Assembly: GCA_031769625.1 (NCBI GenBank)
Contig: JAUIMM010001030.1
Location: 3,897,001 to 3,961,000 of the forward strand
DNA length: 64,000 bases
From: Taudactylus pleione
Taxonomy: Eukaryota > Chordata > Amphibia > Anura > Myobatrachidae
Direction of reading: 5' to 3'
Positions within the stretch are counted from its first letter, which is position 1. Each line of letters begins with the position of its first letter. The notes under the pieces are model-generated. The model ran no database searches, was not told where the DNA came from, and saw only the letters and a list, made by a program, of their open reading frames with translations. Positions 33,268 through 45,036 of this stretch are shown in pieces. A program made the position numbers and the translations under genes.

Positions 33268-34607
33268 GTCAGAGAAACACATCAAGGATTACATGACTTT
33301 TTTGACTGCAACTGTTAGCACTTGAATAGCAAGACATCATGTGCTACAGTGAGCAACTACTCCCACCCCAGGCATTCCAGAACCAATCTTTCTAGAGAAA
33401 TAGCAGTGCTTAGGAACAAAAAAGTGAATTGCACTGCTCCAACTTCAGTGGTAGTTAAACATTAACACAACAACATCTACAATACCTTCACTGATAAAAT
33501 ATTTATAGAGTAGATCACTGCAAGAAATAATTTAACTTTTGATGATAAAGAAATTACATTTGATAAGTGTAATTTTAATAAATAAATCTAAATTTACCAG
33601 ATAACCTTATTTAAGGTATCCAAAATCTAAACTTAATGATTTGAACACAGACAATATACAAATGTTAAATAAAATAAACAAGAAATAAATGTGACCTTTA
33701 CCTGTCCAAAGTGAAGTTTTTTAGACTACAGCATTCATTTCTGTTTTCCTTGAACTCCCATTCAAATTGCTTACTAAAAGGGCTGTCAAATGTTCACATT
33801 AAATTTGTTCATTGCCGGAGTACTATTTTCACACTACATTTGCAGCCATTACCTGCAGTCTTGGCAACAGCAATAGCAGCAAAAGTAGTGGCAGCCTATT
33901 ATACTGTATGTTTCAGGATTCTTGCAATGAACAAACTTAACATACAGTAAATTAAAGCAATGTATTAAACATTTTGTATAGTACAGTAGATCTCTATTAA
34001 GTCTCATAATTGCCATGTGTATAGAGGTGGAGGTTGCCAATTATACATGCTGGGTTCATGCATAATTACATTCCTCCTACATGAACCATTTCATGCATTA
34101 GACATGGGGTTGCTCCAAAGTTTAACATTTATTTTCCAATAGAAATAATCATGATTGAATTAAATCATTCATGTAAAAAAATAGCTTTAACATTATTTTA
34201 TTCATTCAGCTTATGTAATTAAAATGTGAAAATATGTGGGAAAAACAGAATAAGGTCATTGTTTAATTCAGTGATTTATTGTCATTGAGTGTTTAGATTT
34301 CATGTATCTGTGAAAAATAACTACAGAATCTACAAGCCTGTATGCCTGCTATTTTATTTCACATATCTCAGGTTAACCGTTACCAATCTATAATATATAC
34401 GTTTCCATAAAAATATGTCATATGAAAACTCTTATTTTGCAACAAAGATAACAATCTTTTCACAGGTTTAGTAAAGCAATAATACAAAGGGGTATATTTG
34501 CCAATTATTAGTTTTTAGAGCTGATAATTATAATTTGTTATTATTTTTTGCGGCAATAAGAAATGATAGATTGACCAAATGTACTAATAATCACATAAAG
34601 GGACAAA
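33268..34607. other. Unassigned AT-rich sequence
   Basis: No genes seen. AAAGGGGTATATTTGCCAAT near 34488 looks like a single MITE end of the TAAATTTACTAA group. Confidence 0.4.
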
Positions 34608-35207
34608 GGCCCTCATTCAGAGCCGCTCGTTAGCGGCAGTACGCTCGTTCCGAGTGATGTTTGCACATCTGCTCATGCGTACGGTTTTTAGTACGCATGC
34701 GCGAACCAGTCAGTGCGGCCGAAAATCGTTTGTACGCTATATAGCGAGTGCCTGCTATTTTGAGTGACAGAATGAGGCGTATGTGGGTGGTAACAGGGGA
34801 AGGTGCTTGAAAATGGGGAGTGGAGATCCGAACGCAGGCGTGCTTAAAGGTCAAAACGGGCGTTTTATGGGTGTGTATATTTAAAACAGCAGCGTCATTG
34901 ACCACGTCACTGGGTTATTTTAGAGCCAGAACTGCTCGCAAATTTGTGGTAGCAAAAACCAACCACAAGAATAGCGAGCAGTTCATACGCTGGTCGATGT
35001 ACTCGATTAATCTAATAAATAGCGGACATGACGTATGGTGCGAGCGGCCAGGGGGCGTTTTTAACAAATAAACGAGCGTATGTTTTGCTCGTTCGTTCAG
35101 ACTTAGAGGTGTGAACAGACTGCAATGTGCGTACGGATCATTTGAATAGCCACCCCTTGTTTTTAAACGAACGACCGCAAATAGCGAACGGCTCTGAATG
35201 AGGGCCC
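34608..35207. mobile_element. 600-bp MITE with GGCCCTCATTCAGAGCCG ends
   Basis: The ends GGCCCTCATTCAGAGCCGC and GGCTCTGAATGAGGGCCC are near-exact inverted repeats. The interior is palindromic at several levels (GAACTGCTCGCAAATT / ATAGCGAGCAGTTC) and rich in CGAGCG/CGCTCG words with many CpG. The right end at 41637-41663 (ACAACTCTGAATGAGGCCCTG) belongs to the same terminal family. Confidence 0.85.
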
Positions 35208-35956
35208 AAGGCTCCAAATGGAGCCCATTATTGTGAAGAGAAATGATTGCAAAAGCAATCAGTTAATTTGGTCTTTGGGAAGCGGGTCTGACCATGCTTG
35301 GGCGGCAGTGAGGGTTCCAAAAAAACTCTCTCCTGGTAATTTCTGTGGAATGTAGAATGCAGGCTACAGTGGCTAATGCCATCTTCAGATGGCGTCAGCA
35401 GCCAGGGCCTAACTTTGTAATATTGGCACCTCTTCAGTCCCCATAAAAACCTATGGGGCGGCGGATACTGTCAGAAAAGAATGGCCCATGGTATATATGT
35501 AAATATCTGCAATGGTATCTTCTTCGGGAGATGCTTAATATTTGCGGGTACCCCTCTCCCACTGAAAACTCCAGATTTGCTGCAAATAATACTTGATATA
35601 TAGGCTTTAAAGAATGGTCCTATGCCTTCAATGAAATTTGGATATTGTAAGTGATTTAAACTTTGGTGGTTAAAGTCTGTTGACTATTTAGTTGTATTTT
35701 ACTCTAACCAGAGATGCTGATGAATTCTGGATTTCTGCTGTTTCAGCAATGCAGGTGTTAATTAATCATGTTACACTGCACCTGTTGCTTAGCCTTTAAA
35801 ACTCTGGCACTACCTAGAATAAGGGCCAGACCTTTGTTAAGCCATTTATATCACACAACTGTAGTTCTTGTATTTCTGTCTGATTCCTGTTCTTGCTATC
35901 CCTTGATTTTTCAGTCTATTGGGTTGGTGTCTAGCACATTTTCCATGTCTCATACA
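35208..35956. other. Unassigned sequence
   Basis: GCCATCTTCAGATGGC near 35380 is a small perfect palindrome. 35730-35956, together with 36135-36270, reads like LTR-type sequence split by the MITE at 35957, but no ends were found. Confidence 0.35.
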
Positions 35957-36134
35957 TTGGGGGAGATGTACTAAGATTTGAAAAGTGATCAACTGGAAAA
36001 TGATAAACTGCCAGACACTCAGCTCCAAACTGTCATGTCACAGGCTGTCTTTGAAAAGTTACAGTTAGGACCTGATTGGCTGGTGGTTTATCACTCTCCA
36101 GTTTATCACTATTCAGAGCTTAGTACATCTGCTC
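35957..36134. mobile_element. ~178-bp palindromic MITE
   Basis: The ends TTGGGGGAGATGTACTAAG and CTTAGTACATCTGCTC are inverted repeats. The interior GTGATCAACTGGAAAATGAT faces ATCACTCTCCAGTTTATCAC. CTGATTGGCT lies at 36072. It is related in design, and partly in wording (CAGCTCC-AACTGTCAT), to the MITE at 7070. Confidence 0.8.
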
Positions 36135-36394
36135 TATTTTCTTTAATCCTTACTCCTGCTTTGTTGAATTACATTGTACCAAACCTTGACTTTATCTCTG
36201 ACTACCATTCTCCTAAATTACCATGCACCTGACCTTGGCTTTATAAATGTTTACTGCTCCAGCTACATTCCAATATTTTGCATGTGTTGGTATTTTCTGG
36301 ACCAGAATATAGTCATTTATGTAGACATATTCTAGAAAACGAATACAGTGGCATTAAAATGATTCAGGAGAAGACAGTGAACTCCTTGCTATTG

Positions 36395-37275
36395 TTTTGG
36401 CCATGTTACCTGAGCCATAGCTTTCTTTCCTCCCACTTCCTGCTTGACACATTTCAGTCTGGATTCCATCCTCTCCAATCCACTGAAACTGCCCTCACAA
36501 AAGTCATCCTCTCCACTCCACTGAAACTGCCCTCACAAAAGTCAGCAATGATCTCCTTGTTGCCAAATCCATGGGCCACTACTCTCTACTTATTATTCTC
36601 AACCTCTCTGCTGCTTTTGACACAGTGGGTCACCCTCTCCTCCTGCAAATCCTTCACAACCTTAGTCTGCATGATAATGCCCTCTCTTTTTTTCTCTCCT
36701 ACTGCATCTCTCTGACTGCTATTTCTCTGTCCCCTCTCATGACTCATCTTTGCTCCCACTCCACTAACAGTAGGTGTCCCCCAAGGTTCTGCTCTGGCCC
36801 TCTCCTATTCTTCCTCTATACATCCTCTCTAGGGGTGCTCATCAGCACTTTTGGCCTCTAATATCAACTCTATGCTAATGACACTCAGATATACCTCTCT
36901 TCCCCTGATCTATCCCCCTCTCTCTTCACTTGTATCAACAACTGTTTCTCTGCTATTTCTTCATGGATGTCCCAGAACTTTCCTAAACTTAATTATTATA
37001 CTTATGTATAATATTGAGCGGATTATACCCCCTCCTGCATAACCTCACCTCCCACCATTTCATTATTATCTTTGACTCCTCTTTCTCCTTCAAACCACAC
37101 ATTCAGTGCCTTTGACAATCCTGCCATTTCCCCCTCAGAAATATTTCTAGGATAAGACACTTTATCACCTTGGATGCAACTAAGACCCTCAACCATTCAC
37201 TATTCATCACAAGATTGGGCTCCTGTAATCCTCAATGCTGCTACCCATTTCATCTTCCGCTCTGTAACTTCAGTG
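36395..37275 (+). pseudogene. L2-like LINE reverse transcriptase fragment
   Basis: Plus strand, broken frames. LLDTFQSGFHPLQSTETAL near 36440, [20 protein letters not shown] near 36575 (RT block with the first catalytic Asp), FCSGPLLFFLYTSSLGVL near 36790, then [12 protein letters not shown] near 36870, where the usual YADD has become YAND. It resembles the LINE at 2413-4970 but is more decayed and on the opposite strand. No 3' tail was found. Confidence 0.8.
36469..36544. repeat. 38-bp tandem duplication within the LINE fragment
   Basis: CATCCTCTCC-A-TCCACTGAA followed by ACTGCCCTCACAAAAGTC occurs twice head to tail, inserting extra codons and shifting the LINE frame at the STETALTK block. 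Confidence 0.85.
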
Positions 37276-38106
37276 GAAAATAGTAAGTAACATGATAGTA
37301 CCTTCATTAAAGAAAATCTATTCTGTGACACAACATACTGTTACTGTAGTAAATTATCCTTTGCATAGGAAGCCCAGAGAAAAATGGAGGAGACCTCAAT
37401 CAGTCCTCTTCCACAAGGCAGTACTAATACAGCAATGTAAAGTGAATCTAATAGTAACTGTAAGGGTAGTCATGTCAAAGTACCTAATAAGCATCTTCAG
37501 ATTTTCTAATAATTAACAGAAAGTTAAAAAAAGACAACAATAGAAAAAAAATACAGATAAAAAATGTAAAAAAAAATAAAAAGCACATATGATAGAAGGA
37601 GGAAAAATAATTATGTTTGGGATGTTGGGAGCAAAGAAAAGACCTAAATCCAACATTTGTATTAGAGTCTTCTCCTTACACTATTAATTAGATTATCAAA
37701 GAAATAAAGAATAAAAACACATTTATATAGCAGTTTATATGCAATATGTTGCTGTATTATTTTCTGTAAATATTTTTGATCCATTCATATTTCATCTTTG
37801 AAAATAAACTAAAATTGTCTTTTTGAAAAATCTACAGTAAGTATTTTGTAGTTTAAATGGTAATGGAAAAAATAAAAAAAATCTGTTGCCTTACTTTTGT
37901 GAATAAAATTAACTTTTCAGATTTTAAGCATTTATTGCAAATATCTGCAAATATTTTGTCTCAAGAATCTAAAGAACTAGACAGTGTCTTATAATGCCAT
38001 GGAAAATGTATCAGATTTTACATAAAATCTGATACACACAGGTGCTAATTTTCTTTCTTAGAGCCTATTAAAAGTTATTTGATTCTAATAAAATAATAAG
38101 TATATA
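37276..38106. other. Unassigned AT-rich sequence
   Basis: Contains a 13-bp perfect hairpin at 38008-38035 (GTATCAGATTTTA facing TAAAATCTGATAC). No coding similarity. Confidence 0.45.
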
Positions 38107-38536
38107 GAGCCTGATTCATTATGGATCGCAATTGCAACAGCATATGCAGATCGGCCGATGGTGCATACTGCACCTGCATAGGTCAGCATTGTGATTGCAC
38201 CGCTATCACGTACGCAGATACAACCATCGCAGAGTGAGTGATGGGACATCAGTGTTTGGGAGTAGTTATGGGGAAGTGGTCAGAGAAACTCAGGTGTGCC
38301 TGTCCGTTTGAATGCCGTTTCCTGGGCATGCATAAATTAGCCACCGCTATGGCATACACAGCTTGAGTTCTCACTGCGTGTGACGACAGTTGCAAATACT
38401 GAGTAAGGTCAGACCTGCTATAATTCTGTGTTAGGGTATGGATGTTACTCAATGTTACCGATGTATATTTTCACAGCAGCACTGCGTGCGTAATTGCAGC
38501 TGCGATCAAAATAGCGATCAGTAATTAATCAGGCCC
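38107..38536. mobile_element. MITE with GCCTGATTCATTA ends
   Basis: The ends GAGCCTGATTCATTATGGAT and AGTAATTAATCAGGCCC are inverted. The GC-rich interior with GATCGCAATTGCAAC, TGCATAAATTAGCC and GTAAGGTCAGACCT is shared with 15594-16098. Confidence 0.75.
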
Positions 38537-39457
38537 ATAGTCTTGTACACACATACTCTGTAACAAGCATTTACTTTACATCAATGTTGATTTTTTCCTG
38601 TAGCATTAAGAAGAAATAATGCTCGTAATATGTAATAAAGATTTGCTGAAATACTTATTAGTTATAAAGTACACTGTGCTTCATGGAGTCTTTAAGGTGA
38701 ATTAATGAACACAATACCAATATTATCAATATTATAGTTTATTAATATTGTGTACAGTATTACTATACATGCTTTGGATTGTGTTGTACTAGCCCTGCCC
38801 ACTCAATAGAAACTTAACTGGAGTGCAGATGGTTAAGCAAAATCATCTGCTTGTATTGTGACAGTCTTTGATAATATTGTTTAGCATAATCAAACATTTT
38901 GCACCTACAGTGTATCACTATTTCACTCCAAAATGTATCTTCTCTGCATATATTAATTTATATACAGTAGTATTGGTAGCAGCGCAACTTGAAATAAGAA
39001 AACTCACGTTGCTCCACAGATCCTATTTTTAAGACTGTAAATGGGCAAAGTATTGTGTAGGTTTAAACTCAATAAAAATTCCTTTGGTTTGCTGTACACC
39101 TTAGATATATACTGTATATATCTAAAAATGTCATGACATGAAATTGAGGTTAAAACAACAAGCTTCTCCAGATCTGGACAAATATTTGTTTTGTATCACC
39201 TGAGACCTTGTATTTTATTTCATCCTGTTCTTATTATTGGAAGGAAATTGATTCCTTATCTGCCAAAATACCACTGAGACTTAGAACACACAGATTCTGA
39301 AATGATGTCAATGTATTTGATTTGTTTCAATAATTAAATTTTTACTGTCTCCATGTGTAAAGATAATGGTTACTGTATGAGCAACACATGCAATTTGCTG
39401 AGTTTTTTTTATGGTTTTAAAATGTATTTTAAACAGATTATCAAAGTAACTTTGGTT

Positions 39458-39459
<2 letters not shown>

Positions 39460-39533
<74 letters not shown>
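39460..39533. repeat. AAT trinucleotide microsatellite
   Basis: About 25 uninterrupted copies of ATA/AAT. The poly-asparagine frame across it is an artefact. Confidence 0.97.
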
Positions 39534-39535
<2 letters not shown>

Positions 39536-40217
39536 ATATGAAGCATGTGGGTTTTTTCTGAAACATGACTATAGTATATATAACCTTTTATTGGATTACA
39601 ATATAATTAAATACAGAATAAAATAGGTGTGCAAAGAAAGCTAGATATTTTGGGTATAGGAAGTCATCATTCCTTGGTTGCACTAAAAATATCATCGGTT
39701 TATGAGTTTATTCCTTTTAGCAATTATTAGTTTTTTTGGATAAGTATGAAATAATTGGCTGACATTTATATAATTCTAAAAACTATAGTATCAAAAAGTA
39801 ACATGAGTAGCACATTAACTCTAGGTGCTGAACATGGTTGGTTATAATACAATACAGACCTAATTCACTTGCTATAGTGTATGCTATGTTACAGTGCTAT
39901 AAGAGGTTATCATATTTTTAATTAACAAAAGCTGTACTAATATTTCAAATAAAGTATTTAAAAAATTATATTTTAAGGGCTGTAAAATTCCATATTTTCT
40001 TCTTTACAGGAATACATTTTTAGTAATAATTGTTTCCTATACTGTATAATTATAGGTGCATGCTTTCAAAAGCACTATTCAGGCATAGAAAAAAAACATA
40101 ATTATTAGTAGCAATTATTTAGTCATAATAATCTTTCAGTGATATAACTCTCCCATCAACAAGTTCAATGGGAGATGTGGAAAGTAAAAAGGAAAGAGTC
40201 TTGGTTTATGGTATCTA

Positions 40218-40262
40218 CATTCCTGAATAGACCTATATTTCTTATAGGTCTATTAAGGAATG
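40218..40262. other. 20-bp stem hairpin
   Basis: CATTCCTGAATAGACCTATA faces TATAGGTCTATTAAGGAATG across a short TTTCT-type loop, with one or two mismatches. Confidence 0.8.
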
Positions 40263-40832
40263 CAATGTGTCAGTTGAAACACAAAGGTTGTGCTTAAAAT
40301 GTTTGCACATTCCAAAAGGCCCACATATATTTCAAGTCAGAACCTCTACATTTAAATAATGATGCATATCTCACCCAGTGTGCCTGGTGCTTGCCAAGTA
40401 CAAATTCTTTCTCAAGAGACCTCCAAAATGAAGCTTGAAATAGTTGTAGAAATCCTGCTCAAAAGTATTACCCTTATACCCATTAGGGGTATGTTTATTT
40501 ATACGAGCACAGAAAAGAGTTTCAGAGGTGTCCTCCTTTTTCACCTTTACATGATGTTGTAGAATATACAGTACCTTGCACTTACTTTCTCACCATACTA
40601 GGACCAAAACAGACCAAACTATTACAGTTTCCTGCCGTCCTTGGCTGAAGGCATAAAACACTCCTCCAGCATATAGTACTTTTATTTGCTCTACATCTCA
40701 CATTAGGTCTCTTCTTTGAGCCAAACACCTCAAATTTAGATCCATCCATAATACATTATGCCATTGATCTAGTTTCCAATATCTAGGTTTAACCTTTTTT
40801 TTCTATTAATTACAGTAGTTTCATAGATGTAC

Positions 40833-41663
40833 TTTAATGCAATCACAGCTGCTGTTTCGCATGGTTCACATTTGCAAAAATATGCTACTGTTTCCAAATG
40901 CTCACCCAAGCACAGGGGCACCCACTGCTGCCTTTTCATATCCATCCACCAGCATAAACATTGGTAACATCGAAGCAGATTGGGCAGCCATGCAGCATAT
41001 GTGGCAAAGTCAAACATGTCTCAAACACAGCGTCTCTCCTGACACGCAGAGAGCTCTCATGCCATTTGTAATGGCAAATTTTTACATACCCATGAAATGG
41101 CACCAGTGGCGTCCCTCCCCATGGTGTCACCCAGTGCGGGGAGGGATGCTGTGTGCGCAGCAAAACAGATGGAAAGGGGCGTGGCCTCATGGCCGAACCC
41201 CCATGGTTCCATTATTACAGGGGGGCAGGGGAGGTGCCGGAGGTGCAGACTGCACTGTGTGCAGTGCCGTCCAGCTCCATCACTGTGTCCGGAGCTGGGT
41301 ACTGCACTTAATTATACAGTGCAGCACCCGGCTCCTGTCACTGAGGGGGAGTCTGCACCTTGGTCTTTCCCCTCGGTGGGTGACACCTGGGTGCGGCCCG
41401 CACCCCGTGCACCCCCCTTGTGAGGCCACTGAGTGGCACTTAAATAGTCAAACACACCTACTTTTGCCTTGCCCCTTCCCCTATTACCTCCCCCAAATGC
41501 TGACTACCTGTCACTCACTTTGCAGTAGACTCCTCTGTGTGAGCGTAGTCACAAAACAATCGCTGTGAGTGCCCAGTGTGGCTTGCGCACATGCACAATG
41601 GCAAACAATCGCTCAATCTGTGTAAATATCTGCATTGCATACAACTCTGAATGAGGCCCTGAA
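40833..41663. mobile_element. MITE (right end intact) interrupted by a GC-rich insertion
   Basis: The right end ACAACTCTGAATGAGGCCCTG (41643-41663) belongs to the terminal family of 34608-35207. The left end is missing. At about 41103-41431 it is interrupted by a second, GC-rich repeat. The 243-codon plus frame 40837-41568 runs through both repeats and is not a gene. Confidence 0.55.
41103..41431. mobile_element. GC-rich repeat with CCAGTGGCGTC start
   Basis: Starts CCAGTGGCGTCCCTCCCCAT, followed by GGTGTCACCCAGTGCGGGGA, and ends near GTGAGGCCACTG, a short inverted match to the start. The opening GTGTCACCC-GTGCGG is a motif I recall from abundant amphibian repeats. Confidence 0.55.
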
Positions 41664-41901
41664 AAAAAGGTGTAACTTTATATTGGCAAAACCATATTGC
41701 ACTGCAGGTGGTGCAGATTAAAAATGTGCAGAGAGATTTAGATTTGGTAGGGATGAGTAATAGTTTAAATATAAATTGAAGTGTAAAAATAAAACTGTCC
41801 AGAATTTGTGGGTTACTTGCAAAAGACTATTTACACTGCATGCAAAAAGAAAAAAAGGTATTTGCACCCCCTGCATTGCAACATGGTTTGTTAAGGTACA
41901 T

Positions 41902-42385
41902 AGGGCCTGATTCAGCACAGATCACAGCTGCATAATCGCGCGTAATGAAGCTGCAAACATATGCTAATGTCTACTACTGGTCAGCCAGCATAGAGATGCC
42001 CACTACCACTTTCTCAAATCCGTAATACCTCGCAGTCCTGCGTATACATGGGTAACATCGGAACATTGGCCCCTCACGCACAACAACAGCAGATCTGTCC
42101 TGCCTTAAAAAATGCTAGTCTTGTCTCACACAGTGAGTACTAGGAAATCACTGTGGCAAATTTATGCACGCCCATGCAATGGCTTTAAAACGGACAGGCA
42201 AGTCTGCATTTCTGCAACCACTCCCCCGCCACCCCCAAATGCTCATGGCCTGTCACTCACTCTGCGATTGATTCCACAGTGCATCTGTAATCGCAGTGTG
42301 ATTAGTACGCTCGCGCAGTGCGGTGCATACGCATATGCAGTACACAATAATCAGCTGATCTGCATATACGGTAGTAATTGTAATC
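41902..42385. mobile_element. MITE with AGGGCCTGATTCAG end
   Basis: The left end is AGGGCCTGATTCAGCACAG. Interior words (TAATCGCGCGTAATGAAGCT, ATTTATGCACGCCC, AATGCTCATGGCCTGTCACT) resemble those of 15594 and 38107. The right end is decayed and its position is approximate. Confidence 0.55.
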
Positions 42386-43311
42386 CAAGTGATCAAATCT
42401 TGTATCTGACATCTAAACAGAGGAAGGATTTCTTCTCTTCACTTGGCAATGTCAACATCTATAGGAGATTATTGTTTTTAATACTAAATACAATGGTCAG
42501 ACTTTTATTATTGGCATTGAATATAGAAATGTAGGTATTTCTAGTTTTTGGAAACAAGTTTGTCCTCTTTCAAAATGATTACAAGAATAGATTTTATTAC
42601 TCGAAATGTGTTTTGTGTTATGATAACACGGATATCTTACTATCTCAAATATCATTTTTGTGGCCATGATTCTTATATTTATTATTAAAAAGGGGATATT
42701 TATTTGTTCAATATCTGACTAATTTTTCTGAAAGCAGTTTCTTTATAATGCACTTTAAATTGATTTATTAGGAATTCAGCTTCTCCATAAAATGAGATTG
42801 TCTATTCAAATGCATTTCAGTCCACAAATAGGTTTTAAGTACATTTAACAGCCACCTTTACATTTTTGTGACATGTTAAAGATTTTGATTTATTGTCCTA
42901 AGCCTGTATCTTTGTTCTCAGAATATTGATACTAATGATATTAATTTCAGGTCAATTCAGTGTATTTTAAAATTGTTAAATGATGAAGTTATTGTGCTTG
43001 GTTCACACACAGCATGTATTGAATATTTTAGACATTCATTGACATCACCATGTAACTGCAGGTGATGAGCACTTCCCTCTGTGGCTTACGTAGCTTTAGT
43101 GGTATTACCAATGGTTACCATGTTTTTTCCAAGGGTTCAATTCTGCGTGTGTCTTCAATGCACAGACACCAAAACATTTTTTTAGAAGATAACATTTTTA
43201 ATGCTGGCACTGAGGATTTTATAAAGCAATCAGGGGTCCCGGTATTTTTTTTTTTACTGCGTGCATATTCTAAGCATAGACAACTGAGTGCAGGCACATT
43301 TTTTTGTAAAA
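42386..43311. other. Unassigned sequence
   Basis: Mostly AT-rich. 43080-43310 may be an older repeat (T10 run near 43245) abutting the inverted E copy. Confidence 0.4.
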
Positions 43312-45036
43312 GTGGAAATAACAAATGATACAGCGACAGGCGTCACTTAAAAAGTGCACAGTGCAATAAATATAAAGAAATTTAATCGAAAATTCGTATA
43401 GACATGCTAACATAAATACATATAAAAACGCACAAAATGAATGGGCAAAGATCACATAATAGCTTAGAAAAGCATATCAACATATCTCAACACCACAGTG
43501 TTGGAATAAAGTGCAAATGCATAATGGTATATATTGCACAAGCCCAATAATATATATTAAAAACAGATAAACTGAGAATATAGTTTTAAAAACAGCAATT
43601 AATTCAAAGGTGCTTATCTTAGTGGATTTAAAGGCAAGAGTGCCGCTTCCCCAACGTGTTTCATCCAATGGGACTTTTTCAAGGGATATTAGCTAGAATG
43701 CATGTGTCCATATTTATACCAAGTTTAAACAGAACCAATTAATCATCCTCATTGTGATTGGTGACCTCATATCCGGTCTATCGGAATGATTAAACAAAGG
43801 AGACTTTCAAAGTGCTCCTATAAATTAAGTTAATTATTTGTAACACAAATAAAATTCCAGAAACGTCCAGAGATCTTAAATATAGTGTAAAACTAAGCGT
43901 AATACTAAGCGGTACTTCTGCCCAAAGATTCCAAATCTCCACCCTCTATGACAACATCCGCCCTCTTCTGGGTCTGGATGGAGGCAGATGGTTATAGGAT
44001 CGGCGTCTACGTGGCTTCCGGCATCACTCCTGGTTTCCGTAGCATCCGTCCTTCAGTATCCGGTGATGGTATCCCAGGTGTCCACGTGACTTCCGCCCTG
44101 ACTCCAATGTTCATCATCTCACAGGCATCCGCCCATACTCGACGTCATCGGCATCCCACTCAGTTTAAGCGCTCCTTACTCCTATCACATTCCGGAGATA
44201 GGCACTGCCATTAGTCTGCGGAAGCAGAAAAATTCAGTAATATTTGGAAACTTTGAGAGCACCATTTTGAGAGAGGGTAATTCTGCCCAAAGTGTTAACA
44301 TTAGTAGACACACCACTTAAATAGACAAAGAATAATAGAAACATTTATGTGGCAATAAGCCAGGGTATAGCAGCATAAAAACAACATCAAGTTCCAAATG
44401 GCAGATAAAAAAGGTATTAAAAAAGATATAATATAAAATATGATAAAAATATATCAATGAGGCACAACTGGTTAAGGAAAATATATAATAATAAATTATT
44501 GTAAGTAAGAAATATGTATATATAAAAACTAAAGAAAACACTGACTAATATAATGTTAGGCACGTCACAGTCTTCATAGGATCTTCAAGAGTAAAGAATT
44601 AATTAGTTAATTATTTATAAGCAGAGGAGGGGGTTGGTTGATAAAGTTCGTGAGTAACCATGGAACAAGGGTAGAGAGTTAGAACCATTCAGAGACCCAG
44701 TGGCTATTTTGCACGCTGTTGTAAGTATGTATGAACACTACAACACCTGGATTTCCCAGGAGGTCTCCCGTCCCAGTACTGGCCAGGCCCATACATGCTT
44801 AGCTTCCAAGATCGGACGAGATTGGGCATATACACAATGGTTTGGTTGTAGGTTCCTTTTATCATACACAACTACCGCCTTGTCTCTTACATGAATGGGG
44901 CGATCTCATAACTCTCATTAAATCCTTGTGGAGCCATGTTATTTAACTCAAAGATCCAGAACATTTCTCTTCTTGATAATTTGTTCCCTAGATCTCCCCC
45001 TCTCTCTCTCTCCTATAGAGCATGTTAAATTAGGAG
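43312..45036 (-). mobile_element. Repeat E, inverted copy carrying the 5S-like sequence
   Basis: Reverse-complement copy of 51960-53684. Read on the minus strand, it contains the inner palindrome arm and loop (45036-44945), the 5S-like block (44734-44853), an AT-rich segment, a GC-rich segment (44214-43930) and the part with GATGAAACACGTTGGGG (43660) leading to a CACTTTATTCCAACAC-type tail. It stops 5 nt into the far palindrome arm, at AGGAG, where the forward units begin. Confidence 0.85.
44734..44853 (-). pseudogene. 5S rRNA-like sequence (in inverted E)
   Basis: Full 120-nt match to the layout of vertebrate 5S rRNA on the minus strand. It contains ATCTCGTCCGATCTTGGAAG, CTAAGCATGTATGGGCCTGG, and GGACGGGAGACCTCCTGGGA followed by TTCCAGGTGTTGTAG (small differences in this copy). 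The internal promoter elements (A box, C box) are mostly preserved. Many substitutions make it a pseudogene or 5S-derived module, not functional rRNA. Confidence 0.85.

Larger units (their letters stand above)
38537..40832. other. AT-rich stretch; microsatellite and small hairpin only
   Basis: Apart from the AAT microsatellite at 39460 and the hairpin at 40218, I see no genes, element ends or RNA genes. Confidence 0.5.

Noticed and set aside
39353..39541. Frame with a poly-asparagine tract
   Set aside because: Translation of the AAT microsatellite.
40837..41568. 243-codon open frame on the plus strand
   Set aside because: It runs through one MITE and a second repeat inserted into it, has no recognisable domain, and owes its length to GC-rich, stop-poor repeat sequence.
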